NCBI GenBank assembly: GCA_015680685.1
Contig: MNCI01016234.1
Coordinates: 124,373 to 188,372 of the forward strand
DNA: 64,000 nt
Reading direction: 5' to 3'
Source of the DNA: Gnetum montanum
Lineage: Eukaryota; Streptophyta; Gnetopsida; Gnetales; Gnetaceae
Each line of letters opens with the position of its first letter. Positions within the stretch are counted from its first letter, which is position 1. A program made the translations under genes and the position numbers. This document shows, piece after piece, positions 45,380 to 57,019 of the stretch. The notes under the pieces were generated by a model, which searched no databases, was not told where the DNA came from, and saw only the letters and a program-made list of their open reading frames with translations.

Positions 45380-46910
45380 TTGATCAGTTTGTCAAAGATA
45401 TAGTGGTACAAGTATACCACCATGATGATCAAATTATGGGCATTGAACTTATGCTTGAAAATGGATCTTTAATAGCATCAGTATTTATGCTCTATAAATT
45501 AGCCTAGAAAGCTCCATCAAGTAAGAGTTTTAGAATTCTATGGATTTTGTACTTCAAGAAACTCCCTAGTAAGAAAGCATATTTATTGAGGAGACTTTAA
45601 TGATCAGGTTGAATATAAATACCTATTTCCAAAAGAGGAAATAACATTTATTTACATACAAGAGTGATATGGAGAAAATATGAATTCATTATTTCTTGCT
45701 ATAAAAAAAAGACTAGACCACGTGTAAATATTGTAAACTTATGCTTGAATTGTTCCTTGTTGCTCAATATCAACCAATGGTCATGGATTTAGCTATATAG
45801 AGCTTCAAAAGTAGTATGAGAAAAGGGACTAAGTGCATAAAATGATGAAATTTGAAGGAAAATAACATGATCTTATTCAAAGAACAACTACTTCAAGAAA
45901 ATACCTAGAATTGGAATTGCTCTAAAAATGTAATTTAGGGCAAAATAGAAAGATACATTCAGAAAATTGAAAAGAACATTTTGGGTGAACAAAAAGGCAA
46001 AAATACATCCCAAAGAAGACATGGTAGTGATGGGATGGAGTGCAACATGCTATCCAGAACAAGAATATATTTTTTTAAGAATGACAACAAAGTATAAAAT
46101 GGCAACAATAGTAGTAGTCAAAGGCAAACATAAGATCTTAGACAACTTTTATGAAAAATTAGGAACAAAGAAAGGAGAAAATTCTATTTATAAATTTGCA
46201 AAAATTAGAAATAAAAAATTTCAGAACATTGATCATATCAAATGCATCAAGGAGGTAAATGGAAGAATTTAGGTGAAAGAAAATGAAATATTTGATAGGT
46301 GATTTTTTCTTTTTAAATTATTAAATGAATAACTTTCAAAAGAAGACATCCAAGAAGTAAAACCAAATTTCGGTTTGGTTAATGAACTTTGCTTTTTGGA
46401 GGTGAAAATAGCCTTGTCAAAGATAAAAAATAGAAAAGCTGTTGGACCAAATAACATTACTATAGATGCCTAGAAAGCATTGTGAGATAGAAAAGTTTCT
46501 TGATTAACACCATTATTTCAAAATATTGAAGTATGGAGAAATGTTCAATAATTGGAATAAAACCATTATTGTTTCCATCTATAAAAATAAAGGAGATGTG
46601 TAAAATTGTGCAAGTTATAGAGGAATCAAGTTAATGAGCCATATGATGAAGTTCTGGGAGAGAGTCATAGCAAAACATCTCTCGAATCAATAGCATAAAG
46701 AAACTAATATGAATTTATGTCAAGAGATCTATTAGAGGCTATATTTTTACTATGAAAATTAATAGAGAAATTTAGAAAACATAAAAAAATCTACATATCA
46801 TTTTCATTAACCTATAAAAAAACATATGACAAAGTTAGCAGAGATATTATTTGGTGGCCTGACAAAGTTAGCAGAGATATTATTTGGTGGCCTTGCAAAG
46901 GAATAGATCC
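45380..46910 (+). pseudogene. LINE ORF2: endonuclease and RT fragment
   Basis: The endonuclease domain shows IMGIELMLENGSLIASVFML (45430; family pattern IIGIKLVLGDxxxNVxSxYAP) and a broken tail (45650-45860). A linker with GTKKGENSIYKFAKIRNKKF and IKCIKEVNGRI (46165-46270) is the KEGEKDIYKxAKxRExK...VKCIKDEDG signature of plant LINEs. RT follows: KNKGD, NCASYRGIKLMSHMMKFWERVI (46580-46670) and YDKVSRDIIWW (46825-46860). It ends abruptly at about 46910, before the YADD block, and has many stops. It contains a perfect 33-bp tandem duplication at its end. Confidence 0.75.
46828..46893 (+). repeat. Perfect 33-bp tandem duplication inside the LINE RT
   Basis: 46828-46860 is repeated exactly at 46861-46893 (starts GACAAAGTTAGCAG, ends TGGTGGCCT). 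It keeps frame (11 codons) and must be recent compared with the decay around it, or an assembly slip. Confidence 0.85.
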
Positions 46911-46989
46911 CTGATAAATACATTAACGTTTATAGATAACGTTTATATCTGAGATTCAGATATACAACATACGCCGTATACCAGATAGT

Positions 46990-47365
46990 CCCTTGAGCCC
47001 ATGTCTCAAACACACCGTATACACCATTCCCGCAGGCTGCACCGGCCAATGTCTCTCACGGCTCTGCAGCCGCCTGCAACTTTCTGTTTCTTCTTTTCGC
47101 CTGCGTGAAATAGTAGTGTAAAAAGAAAGAAAAAAAGAAAGGTTGCTAAATTCAAGCTCGCAGACAACGTCGGACGTTAGGGTGCTTGCCGAAGGTTGAG
47201 ATTGCCGATTTTGTGGTTTCCATGTTCAGGTATTCTTTCTGCAGATGAACTTCTACCTTGGGATCCAATATCATCGTTGCTGTTCTTAGGCAGTACCGGA
47301 GATTTCCTTACCGCCATCAACATGAAATTCAAAGCACCGATTTCATACAAATCCTCCCAGGTAAA
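46990..47365 (+). other. Exon-like GC-richer segment with a splice-donor-like end
   Basis: A pocket of higher GC (leader-like 47000-47190, pyrimidine-rich, with Cys/Ala codons) leads to a frame ending GDFLTAINMKFKAPISYKSSQ. It is followed by CCCAG|GTAAAATT at about 47360, a good plant 5' splice site. No family recognised. Possibly a first exon and promoter fragment carried by, or left between, elements. Confidence 0.3.
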
Positions 47366-48000
47366 ATTAAACCAACCGTAATTCCCTGAAAACTAAAAAA
47401 AATAATTAACCTATGATCTGAATTCTTATGGTTTTTCCTTTTTCTTAAAAAAAAAAAAAACAACTCCGTTCATAACAGTTGAGGGTGGTTGAACGCATAA
47501 AAGCCTTGCTATTTTAACTGGTTACGTTGTATGAGGTAAATCCACCAAGTGCAAATGTTGGCTATGGAATCCTTGTATTTCATATGGTCCAAACATATGA
47601 TATCATGTCAAAGAAACATCACTTAAATTATATTTATTTATTGATTTAGCCTGTGTGAAAAACACGAAGGCAGAGGGGACATAGAAGGAAAAGAAATAAT
47701 AATAATGGGAAGTTCTCTCCACATTTAACAGAGGAATCTGAAAAGTAGTCACATGGCCCTGCGGTGGCATTTGAATTTTTTATTGTGAATGAATTGTTAT
47801 GCAAGCTTTGATTTAGTTTACCTTTAATGTTGGACGGTGCATCTTTTCTTAAGTTTTTAGGTAATTAAGTGATAGCTTTTGCAGGGTGAAATACCATAAA
47901 ATTTCAAGACTCTCATGCCTCAACAGGGTCTTGGAATTTAGGCAAGGACTTCCACAAGTGTAGCATCATGACAGTTTTCTATCTCTAGAGCTGACAAGCC
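47366..48000. other. No gene seen
   Basis: AT-rich, includes an A-run at 47449-47461. No element end recognised. Confidence 0.45.
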
Positions 48001-48136
48001 CGATGGACTCTCTGGCCTGTCCACCTGGCCAATTCACCCGGCTGAAAATCTACTCAGAAACTATGCTAGGAGTTGTCAAAAGTGTTTGGGATAAGCAAAG
48101 CAATTTGGCAAGTTTTCTAGTGAAGAAGTTTGCTAT

Positions 48137-48274
48137 GCTACGCTATGCAGCGTAGCAAGCCTCGAAAGACAGTTGCTCAAGTGTCTAAGTGCGAGTTAAC
48201 GAAATGATTCCAAAACAAGTTGAAGATTTGGATGGCACAAGGTGCTACACTATGCTATGCTACGTAGCATAGCA
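48137..48274. repeat. Hairpin and palindrome cluster of TAGCATAGC words
   Basis: 48137-48156 forms a hairpin of 8-base arms GCTACGCT/AGCGTAGC with loop ATGC. 48253-48274 is a perfect 22-base palindrome with half-site TGCTATGCTAC. Related words recur at 53890-53935, 55960-56030, 56490-56520 and 57105-57120. Confidence 0.75.
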
Positions 48275-48657
48275 CAGCATAGCAAAGACGAAGCAAAAAG
48301 GTTCGGTTTGCCAAATGATTTCAATAAGAAAGTTACACTCGGCAAACACCCCACCTCCAAAACTGGTTGCCTTGTTTAGCATCAAGCCTTGAGCAAAGTT
48401 TCTTGCTAAAGAATGGTGCTAGAAGGAGGGCCTTTTGGTTCCTTTTCTGTATCCTACGGGTAGTCCTACATGCTCTTTGTACCCCATTACGCACTAGCGT
48501 AAATGTGACACCATTTTTATGGTTGTTTATGCATTGTGTGTTGCAGATTGGTCACAATGACGGTTCCTTTGGAATCCGGTAGAACAAAATGCCTTTGATC
48601 TCCTCTTGATCTCCTTGTTTCCTAGTTTGTGATTTCCCTTTTTTTTCATTACACAAG

Positions 48658-51130
48658 ATGATTTCGACAATGACTGCTATTTCCACCTCGAGCCTTGAGG
48701 CTCCTTTCTTGGCCCAAAGCACCATGGGTCTTGAGCGGCCACCTAGCTCAGTGCTGGTGCCACACCAATCCCTTAGGATTCAACACTTGTCACCCGAGTT
48801 ATTGGCACAAAATGCAAAGCATTACAACTCTATCTACATAAAGATCCAGGCAGATTTGCCCCTAGATCGCCAAGAACTCGAGCACAAGCATAGTTTTGAG
48901 TTCCTTTATTGGAACGGGAGGGAGTTTGTCCCTAACCCCAACATTGCCATCCCCCTAATAGAGATGTATCATTGGATCTTCGATTAGCTATTATGGGTTA
49001 GTAGGCCTAGGTAATGCGACATGCTATCCCATTGCGATGAAGCATTCCAAGACCGACAAGAAGATCTGGACTCACAGTTTGAGGCGGGTGGCCAAACTTA
49101 CCCTATGACCATCCCTTCTATCACGGTCTTCAAGACAAAGCCCCTTTATGCAATAGCTCCCTTTGTGACCATCACAAATCTACCTCAATCTATGCTCTCA
49201 TCAGCAAAGGATAGCCATCTTGCGTCCTCAGCGTATCAACAAGTGCCTCCCTTAGTTTCGTACCCAAGCACTCTTCCCCCCCATTCTGTCCCATCCTCAT
49301 ACTAGGCACCAATTACACCCATGCTATGCTACATACACACCATGTCTACTTCACAGCTTCCTGGAGCCTCTGCTGCTATCTCATCATTTGCATCTATTCC
49401 ATCATTGGTGGTAGGTCCAGCCCTAAACATGTGGTGGACCCCAGCCACTTCGTTCCTCGCCTTGCAACCCCACTAGATGTCACAGCACCCTTACCACCAA
49501 ACATACGAAGTCTTGTAGGTATCCCAACCAAGCATGAGACTGTGGCCCATTCCATTGGTCATGAAAATGACCAACCCCCTAGCACCACCAATAGCCACCA
49601 CCCTAGCATCACGACCCATTGGGTGGTGGACTACACAAGTAGCACCCTTTGCAAGGACAGCCCTAACCGTTGCCATCACTACAGCATAAATGATGGTTGC
49701 CCCCACAACCTTGCAATCATCTGCATCGTTCCAAGGTTTGGATCAAGCATTTGAACTTATCCAAACCCTTACTGAAGAGGTTAGGTGCGTCAAAGCTGCC
49801 GGTTTTGATATGGTGCAGATCATGGATTTCTACTATGACGACCCTATCAGCCCAGCAGTCCCTATGCTTACATTACTCCTTGGGATGTCACTTTCCCAAT
49901 TTACAAAATACAACGGGGAAGGCAACCCTAATGCACATCTATTCACATTTAGATCTGAATCTTTGTTGCTGAAATAATGGCTACATATGATCATTTGCAT
50001 CTTTGCTATGTCTCTAATAGGCAAAGCTCTAGATTGGTACCACACACTCCCACGTGCCTCCATTTCAACATTGGAGAAGCTCCTGACTTAGTTCGTGACC
50101 CACTTCAAGTATAACTTGAAGCCTAAAGTCATGCTGGATTAGTTAATGGGAGTTAAGTAAGACCCACTAGAGTCTGTGTAGAGGTTTATACAGTGGTGGA
50201 GCACCACCTTGAATGAGATCCGTGAGCCTATCATGGAGGCGCATTTGTTGGCCATCTTCAAGGGGGCAATGAATGATTTCATCAAATCCAAGCTGTATTA
50301 CTTAGCCCCATGCTCTCTAAGTCAAGCTTTTGCACAGACAAAAAGCATTCAAGATGCGGTAGAAGCTAGTAGGGATCTGGCCTATGTTGCCTATAAAAAT
50401 GCACATACTAAAAAGAATAAAGAGAAGGGCAAGGTCGCAACGGCCACAGTCGCCACTGTGGCAAATGAGGTCAAGCCCAAAAACAACAATAGCAAGAAAG
50501 CAACTATAGCACCAACTAACCCCGCACCTAACCCAGGTAACACTACCCAACCCTCCACATTAGCACCTAAGGCACCCACCCCTCCTAAACCCAACTTCAA
50601 GCATAAAGATTGCTCCAAGTACATCCTACTACCTATCAAGCCTTTAGAACTCTTGAAGCAATTGCTAGGGGTAGGGTACATTCAACATAAGTGGATGTCA
50701 AAGGAAGTGACCAAACAACATCAGTGATACTACAAACTTCTTAGGAACTCCTTCTTGGCTTTGTCCAACGAGCCCCCAATTCCTAAGAACTTCAAGCTAG
50801 AGTGGTTCTATGACTACCAGCAACTTTGTGGTCATGACAAAGATTACTATCTAGCCTTCAAAGATGACATTCAACAGATGATTGATCAGGGGAAGTTGGT
50901 GTTGGACGAAAGAAACCCTCTCCACCCTGAGAATCAATCCATGCATGTTTATAAAGACCCCCTCAACACTAACAACATAGGGTACATCATCAACACCATT
51001 GGTATAGACAGTAATCTAGAACTGCCACAGGAACTGTTTGTGGTTTGTATACCTCAATGTAGCATAGAAACACCAGCAACAACAAAAAAAATACCACAAC
51101 AACCATTTGTCCTTAAGGTCCCTCCTTAGA
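48658..51130 (+). pseudogene. gag: Tat-type Ty3/gypsy gag
   Basis: N-terminal frames (48658-48985 and 49021-49305) are Pro/Ser-rich. The capsid core starts at about 49870: FTKYNGEGNPNAHLFTFRSE, then IGKALDWYHTLPRASISTLE and FVTHFKYNLKPK (50020-50125), the retrotransposon gag pattern. A basic tail (50390-50590) leads to YDYQQLCGHDKDYYLAFKDD (50805-50865), equivalent to the YHxxxGHxTDDCxxLK motif. The Cys residues are mostly lost, so zinc binding is doubtful. Stops near 49304, 49975, 50090, 50142 and 50726 break it. It precedes protease in normal order. Confidence 0.75.
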
Positions 51131-51588
51131 CATTCACCCCTACACCTTCTGTAATCAAAATTGCACCACCACCCGCACTAATGCCACAAACACCATTCAT
51201 CATCAAGGGGCCAAACCACTCAACTGCCCCCATCCCACAAAACTAGCATAAGATGACATCATAGCCTTCTCGTTGAAGGAAATGGGAAGAGTTTTTAATA
51301 GGTGAAACAACTACAGAATGTACCACCCCAGGTCCTTCCAAGCCTACTCCTTTGTCCTCTACATCTATGTCTGCCTCATCACCAAAAGTCAATGCCGCTA
51401 TGTGTGCACGGTCATCGCCACCTTGCTGAAAAGGGTCTAACCCCAAACCTAAAACTTCTCCTCCTCGGGAAATTCATCTTCTAGGGATAATGGAGGAAGA
51501 GAAGGGTAGTAAAAAATAGGAAGGTGGACATGACCTCCTAAGTGCTCTTACTGAGGTAAAACAGGCTCTAAAACAAAAGAATACAACG

Positions 51589-52197
51589 TTGAGCCTGTAT
51601 GACCTAGTAATGAACTCCACCACACACCGTGAAGCTTTGGTTCACATGTTAACATCCATTCCAGTTGATGAGAACATGCCAACAGAGTCGAAAGCAATCC
51701 ATTCGGTCATGCTTCCTTCTACGCTTGAAGAACCATGGCCATCCCAATTGACATTTTGTGATGAGTCCATTACGGAAGACCCTGAAAAGGGTCAAGTGAC
51801 AATGACACCCCTATTCATCACAATTCAGGTCAGACAACATAAGATCCAAAGAGTACACGTTGATGATGGGGCTACTACAAACATCATCCCGTTCCCCATA
51901 GTGGACAAATTAGGTTTGGTAGACAAAATCAAACCTACAACAATGTCATGTTTGAAGTCATTCAATGGGGCACGGGTAGTGGTGAAAGGCACTATCCACA
52001 TTGAATTTGTGGTAGGGGACCAGTTCCCCACAAACGCAACATTTATCATGGTGAAAGTGATGCCTGGGTTTAAACTGGTCTTGGGGAGGTCATGGTTAGC
52101 CCAACTCAAGGCTGTCTCTTCACCCATACATCAGGAAATCCATCTACCTTACGTAGGTAGGGAGGTGATGATCCATGGTGATGAGGTAACAACCTAG
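51589..52197 (+). CDS. Tat-type aspartic protease, open frame of 202 codons
   Basis: Retropepsin that would cleave the Gag polyprotein. The active-site region reads VHVDDGATTNIIPF (51855-51895). The second residue of the D-S/T-G triad is Asp here (family forms include DGGSSADIL), so activity is uncertain. The flap and C-terminal part VMPGFKLVLGRSWLAQLKAV then SSPIHQEIHLP (52065-52150) match the ILGRPWLHxxxAVxSTLHQxIKFP pattern. The frame is intact from the ATG chosen here, although in an element it would be part of a longer Gag-Pro frame. No RT follows downstream on this strand. Confidence 0.6.
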   Translation: MSLYDLVMNSTTHREALVHMLTSIPVDENMPTESKAIHSVMLPSTLEEPWPSQLTFCDESITEDPEKGQVTMTPLFITIQVRQHKIQRVHVDDGATTNIIPFPIVDKLGLVDKIKPTTMSCLKSFNGARVVVKGTIHIEFVVGDQFPTNATFIMVKVMPGFKLVLGRSWLAQLKAVSSPIHQEIHLPYVGREVMIHGDEVTT

Positions 52198-52269
52198 GCA
52201 ATAAATAATGTAGATATGCAGCAAGGTTTGGAGGTCATAGCCGAGACTCCAATAAAATAAATTTTCACT

Positions 52270-53400
52270 ACACTAAAGGATGACTGAACCGAGACAATCC
52301 AAAGTTTCGGGAGGTATCCGATCCAAGCTTGCCAACAAGCATTGTAAGATCTCCTCTTCCATGATGTTAACCCAATTCCTATCACCCAAATCAGCGCTTA
52401 CAGCAACTTTCTCCTTTCCTATGGATGTCCATCTTGGAGGTCTAGAAGAAAAGATGGCAGTGGTGGTTTCACCCATAGGAAAGGTCACTTCCCTTTTGAG
52501 GGACTCACTCACTATCACCTATTGCGTGAACCTGTCGTAAGCCCCAAAAGTACCAATAATATCAAGGAATAACTTGTGAGTATGTAACTTGACTAAGGCA
52601 TCCCTATATTGGTTATGATAGGTGGCACGTTCTAGCGTATACATATGCTTATTATTTTTCTGCATCTACCTCCATTCATAAACCTTAGCACTGTAATCTT
52701 TCTAGTCTTGGTTCTTCTCGGCTAACAGGTCCATCTGCATGTGTTGCTCTATTATCTCATAGGTGGCCTCATTGTTGTGCTGCATGACCGTCTAGTACCT
52801 TGCGTAGTCAATGAAAACCGTGCACCAACTGCCATCGTTGGTATCTCAGGCCAACAGGAATTCATTTCTAAAACAGAGATCTCCTGCCTTAGCGGTTAGG
52901 TTGGCCTTCTCCTTCTCAAGCTTCTGGACCCATTTCTAGAGGTGTTTGTTTATGCAAATGCATTCCCACAAGGACCATGTTGAGTACAAAGCACATTGGC
53001 TTGCCTCATCATATACAGGACGAGGTACTTTGGTCACCTTAGGTGGAAATGCAAGCATGACATCAACCTTAACTACCCTTTTAGGGTTCCACTTGAGACA
53101 AGAAGCTACCAACCATGCATAAAAAAATGCCTTAGTCATAGAGGTGTAGTAAATGCAACAACAATGTAGTGTCTAGTATAGCATTTTAGCTTACCCACTT
53201 CTGGGTCGACCTATCTTACACAGTCGATCATGTCATTGACTATCCCTTCCATGAAAATAAATTTATCAGGGGTTTCAGTCCATGGTCGCAAGCAGATCGA
53301 GGATGGGCCAAGGGTATCAATAGTGGTATCAGCTACATAATAAAACATGTTACTTAAAATGGAGAGAACCATAATATGGTTGATGAAGAGCATAAATGAT
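52270..53400 (-). pseudogene. Antisense frames after the gag-protease unit, downstream part
   Basis: Minus-strand frames at 53139-52936 (starts MTKAFFYAWLVASCLKWNP) and 52518-52273 run opposite to gag-protease. They continue the direction of the longer frame at 54444-55025. No family recognised. Stops separate them. Confidence 0.35.
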
Positions 53401-53426
53401 AGTGTAAAGCTCCTACCCAGTAAACC

Positions 53427-53843
53427 CTAAGGGGTGATAGCGGGAGGTTCATCCATCGACACATTGTCAAATATGTGATCAAACTCACCAGCATCCAAAT
53501 GGAACCCCTCTCCTTCTAGCTGACCCAATAATGTAGCAGCATCCTCGATGCTCATGCTCCCATCCAGCATTGATTTTCTCTCTACAAAAGGGTCATCAAT
53601 AGGGATCATGTCCTGGTTGCCAGGAGCCTCTTTGTCATTGGTTGGGTCCCTTCCTTTGTTGACAAGGGCCTCCTCCTCCTCCTCCTCCTCTTCATCGATG
53701 CAGGCCTCCTCCTCATCAACCAAGGCCCCTTCCTCATCAGTAGGGGCCTTCTCCTCCATAGCTGGGGCCTCCTTATTTCCTTCAGTCGTCCCTATTGCAA
53801 GGGCCACCACCTTTGCTCCCTCTTCCTCTTCCACTTCCTCCAC
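53427..53843 (-). CDS. Acidic low-complexity antisense frame (138 codons)
   Basis: Starts MEEVEEEEGAKV and has long Glu/Asp-rich runs (a GAG-rich microsatellite at 53671-53697), then a mixed C-terminus ending DHIFDNVSMDEPPAITP. It may be an acidic tail or linker of the antisense product of the 55025-52936 group. Low complexity means the open frame could be chance. Confidence 0.35.
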   Translation of the reverse strand: MEEVEEEEGAKVVALAIGTTEGNKEAPAMEEKAPTDEEGALVDEEEACIDEEEEEEEEALVNKGRDPTNDKEAPGNQDMIPIDDPFVERKSMLDGSMSIEDAATLLGQLEGEGFHLDAGEFDHIFDNVSMDEPPAITP

Positions 53844-54443
53844 TGATAAAACATAGTCTCCATCAATACAATATACTAACTTGAAGCAGATGCTACACTA
53901 TGTTATTCTACCTAGCGTAACATAGCATAGAAAGCATTAGCCAAAAAATAAGTAGAAACAAAATACAAAAAAAAAAAGAAGTGAACACTTACCAATGGGA
54001 TGCTACACTCTACGAAGCTTAAACTGCAGCTTCTTGCCCCTCTCTTCGTTAGTATAGGGGATCTTGTTAATAGGGCAGGACCACTTGCATTGTAACTTGG
54101 TCATCATCATCTTTGCAATGAGACATTCCCCTCTTATCACACTATCAGTGGTGATGGGGGGTGCCTCCCCCATGCTGTCCTTGGCCTAAAAGTTGCACAC
54201 CACCTGATCCCTGGTTGTCATGGAGAATGACTTCCCAATAGCTTCTGGGGGGTCCTAAGATCGGGTGGTATGGAAGACTTGGCAGATCCATGGTTTGGAG
54301 ATCTAGCTACGATCTTGTAGTACCCAGACCCCATTCTAGTGGACTACCAAGAATTTTGCAAAATGCCAAAGGCAAGCTATGAAAAAGGCATTATGCGCAT
54401 TGAAACAGGATTCAAGATTCTTGTGAAGCTTGATCATTTTAGC

Positions 54444-55025
54444 CTACATGCCTTTGCAAAGATACTTAGCCGAATTGTAATGGGTCCCTTTTTCCATGAC
54501 ATCCCTCATTATCTGAGCTTGGTCAATCCCAATGATTTCTCCTTGGAAAAGAAACTTGGGGAAGGCATAGGCACGGAAGATAGGATAAACCATTTTGGCC
54601 ATCCATAGCTTGGCAACCCCTAGCCACTTCTCGATGTCCTTTTGATTGTGTGCATCTCTCTTGGATTTTTCTCCCATAGGGAGACCATTAGAGGAAACAC
54701 TAAAAAGATTCATGAACAATTGATCATTGACATCAAGCACCACGTGCACACCATGAACATGTGTGTGAAAGCAGTCTCCCTTTTTAGAGAAGGAGTCAGC
54801 TAGGGAAAGCATCTTAGCAGATGGGACACTTGGGTTAACCACAAAAAAAAAATCCATAAGTCCAGCCTCCTGAAGGTTATGGACTAGCATGGTTGGGGCC
54901 CCATTGCAAAGCCAGCACTTGGTCTCCTTCACTTCCTCGTACTTAAAGAAGAGGTTGATCTCGTTGCGTCTGGAGACAATTATAGTCACCTCCTGGGATT
55001 TCTTTGCTGCTAAAAAGATTCGCAA
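54444..55025 (-). CDS. Antisense frame of 193 codons, function unknown
   Basis: Starts MRIFLAAKKSQEVTII. It has balanced composition, including CWLCNG, a stretch with HTHVHGVHVV, and hydrophobic clusters such as LWMAKMVYPIFRAYAFPKFLF. No family recognised, no signal peptide. It lies antisense and downstream of a Tat-type gag-protease. Tat-lineage elements are known to carry extra frames, some antisense between pol and the 3' LTR, so this is a candidate for such a frame. Coding status rests on length and composition only. Confidence 0.4.
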   Translation of the reverse strand: MRIFLAAKKSQEVTIIVSRRNEINLFFKYEEVKETKCWLCNGAPTMLVHNLQEAGLMDFFFVVNPSVPSAKMLSLADSFSKKGDCFHTHVHGVHVVLDVNDQLFMNLFSVSSNGLPMGEKSKRDAHNQKDIEKWLGVAKLWMAKMVYPIFRAYAFPKFLFQGEIIGIDQAQIMRDVMEKGTHYNSAKYLCKGM

Positions 55026-55099
55026 AAAAAAACAAAAAACAAAAAGAGAAAGAGGATTAGAGAAAAGAAAACATTACTCAAGAATTTAGCAGTGAATTT

Positions 55100-57000
55100 A
55101 CACTTTAGCGTACTAGGTTTGAACAGCATGGAAAATGGTGGGAGATCCACCAAAAAATATTTGATGGTGAGCGGCCTGAGGGATGCCCATTCCCTATCCA
55201 ACTAACTGACTTCTTTACATTTCCCATAAAATTGGAAATACTAAGTTGGATAGGTTCTAAACTCATCTCTAAAATGGCCTATCACACTGGTGCACACATT
55301 CCCAATGGTGGAAAATTCCCATACGACCATCTATGCCAACATCAAGGCATTCATGTCACTATGAAGACCACTCTTATCAATAAAAAACCTGGTAAAAAAA
55401 TGAACATATGCACTGTTAATACCTGTGTCTAGCATAGCATGGATTACACAACAACATACCTTTGCAATATTCACCTGCTGGCATAGTAAACAGTTCCAGT
55501 TGGGTTCTGAATGTAGGTGCCTGCATGACGGGCAACAAACAATGTGTTGTATAAGTGGTAACACTTATACTCAAGCATTTCCCAAATCAAACTTAAGCAT
55601 CTCAAGCCTTTTGGATGTTGGTTGGAACCTTCTACCTGCTCGCCCCCGATTGACGCATCAGTCAGAAATTTTAGAATACCCTAGTTTGTCCCAGGCAATA
55701 GGGTTTCTGTAATTGTGGCTACTATCTCTGCTAACAAGTGTGACCAAACAATCACACTAAAGTGTTGGAGGAGGAATTGTAGGAAGTCCTGTGCACCCTC
55801 CCAGAACCAGATCTCTTGCTGCTCCACACGTGTGGGGGGGGGGGGGNTTGGCCACTGGTTCGCTCAGGCAGCATAGGACTCCTACTATTTCCAAGATAAT
55901 CAAAATGGGTTTCAACATGACCCTGCACCAAACGTTAGCACTATGAACAAGCAAAGTTTACATGTAGCATAGCATAACCCTCTTAATACGTATAGTGTAG
56001 CATGGTATTCTCATTGCATGTAGCATAACAAGATTTTACAGTTGCAAAAATATATATATATATATTTATATACACACGAAAATATATATAAAAAGAAAAA
56101 TATAAAACAAATGTATGCAAACAAACGACAAAGCAAATTTTGCAACATAGCAAGGTTATCGAACCACACACAATGTAACATTGCCTATATAAAGCGTAAT
56201 GTAGCAGACATGCAATAATGCAACAACACAATCAACGCACTAATATGACAAGCATGGCCAAATGGCAAGGTTAACAAATTCAGCAATGTAGTAGTATTGT
56301 CGCCTTAATAGTGTAACAAAATGACAAACCTACTAAACCTTGCAATGTATTGGCATACCGCAGTAAAAGCATTACAAAGTGCACACAAATCAAGTTTACT
56401 GTGCTACAGCCATCCCAACCATAATTTGGTTGTACAAAATAATTCGTGTTGTACTATGTTCAACACGTGTCCCATTTGTCAAATCGCTATGCTACACTCT
56501 TGAAGGCAACATGCTATGCTAGCCATGCACTAAGTTGTGCAAGGTCACCTAAACCCCTACGACAAGGTAGTCGCAACAATGGTGGCCAAGGAAATACTGC
56601 ATGTGGCTGTAGTGTAACATCTATATAGCCGTTGTGCTTAAACAACGATGGCAGTAGTATAGCAGACAAAACGGCGACCAAAGCAATGGCAAGAAACATA
56701 GATTTCAACAATAAAAATTGTAGAAGTTCGAACAACAAAGACAACGTAGTGACTTACCAAGCAAACAAAGTCTTCTCCCGCACTATGACATGCGCCTAAG
56801 TCAAGCGCCCCAAAGTGTCCTTGATTTCATCCACTTTAGCGAGCCCTTAGTGCTTACGTTCACCTTTAGGAGTCATCACTTCAATCGCAAATGTTATATG
56901 TTGCTACGCTACATTGTTTCAATTTATTTTGTCACGATCACACTACACTTTGGATGTGGGCTCTGCACTCTGACAACAAAAACAATAAGTTTACCAAGGG
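55100..57000. other. Repeat-bearing, probably untranslated element sequence
   Basis: No gene recognised. It contains a 13-G run ending at an N (55834-55847), an AT microsatellite (56047-56095) and several TAGCATAGC-type words. Probably the 3' part of the Tat-type element or its LTR. Confidence 0.4.
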
Positions 57001-57008
57001 TAAACCCC

Positions 57009-57016
57009 TATTTATA
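57009..57016 (-). promoter_or_regulatory. TATA-box-like site
   Basis: Minus strand has CTATAAATAG in a GC-rich context (GCGTCGAC upstream). It would direct transcription leftward, toward the antisense frames at 55025-52936. Confidence 0.4.
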
Positions 57017-57019
57017 GTC

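Noticed and set aside
48550-48575. TTGGTCACAATGACGG as a primer binding site for the Tat-type unit
   Set aside because: I could not match it with confidence to a plant tRNA 3' end, and no LTR end or paired LTR could be placed beside it.
53427-53856. Ser-rich frame on the + strand opposite the acidic frame
   Set aside because: It arises from the same CTC/GAG-rich tract. The minus-strand frame fits the direction of its neighbours better.
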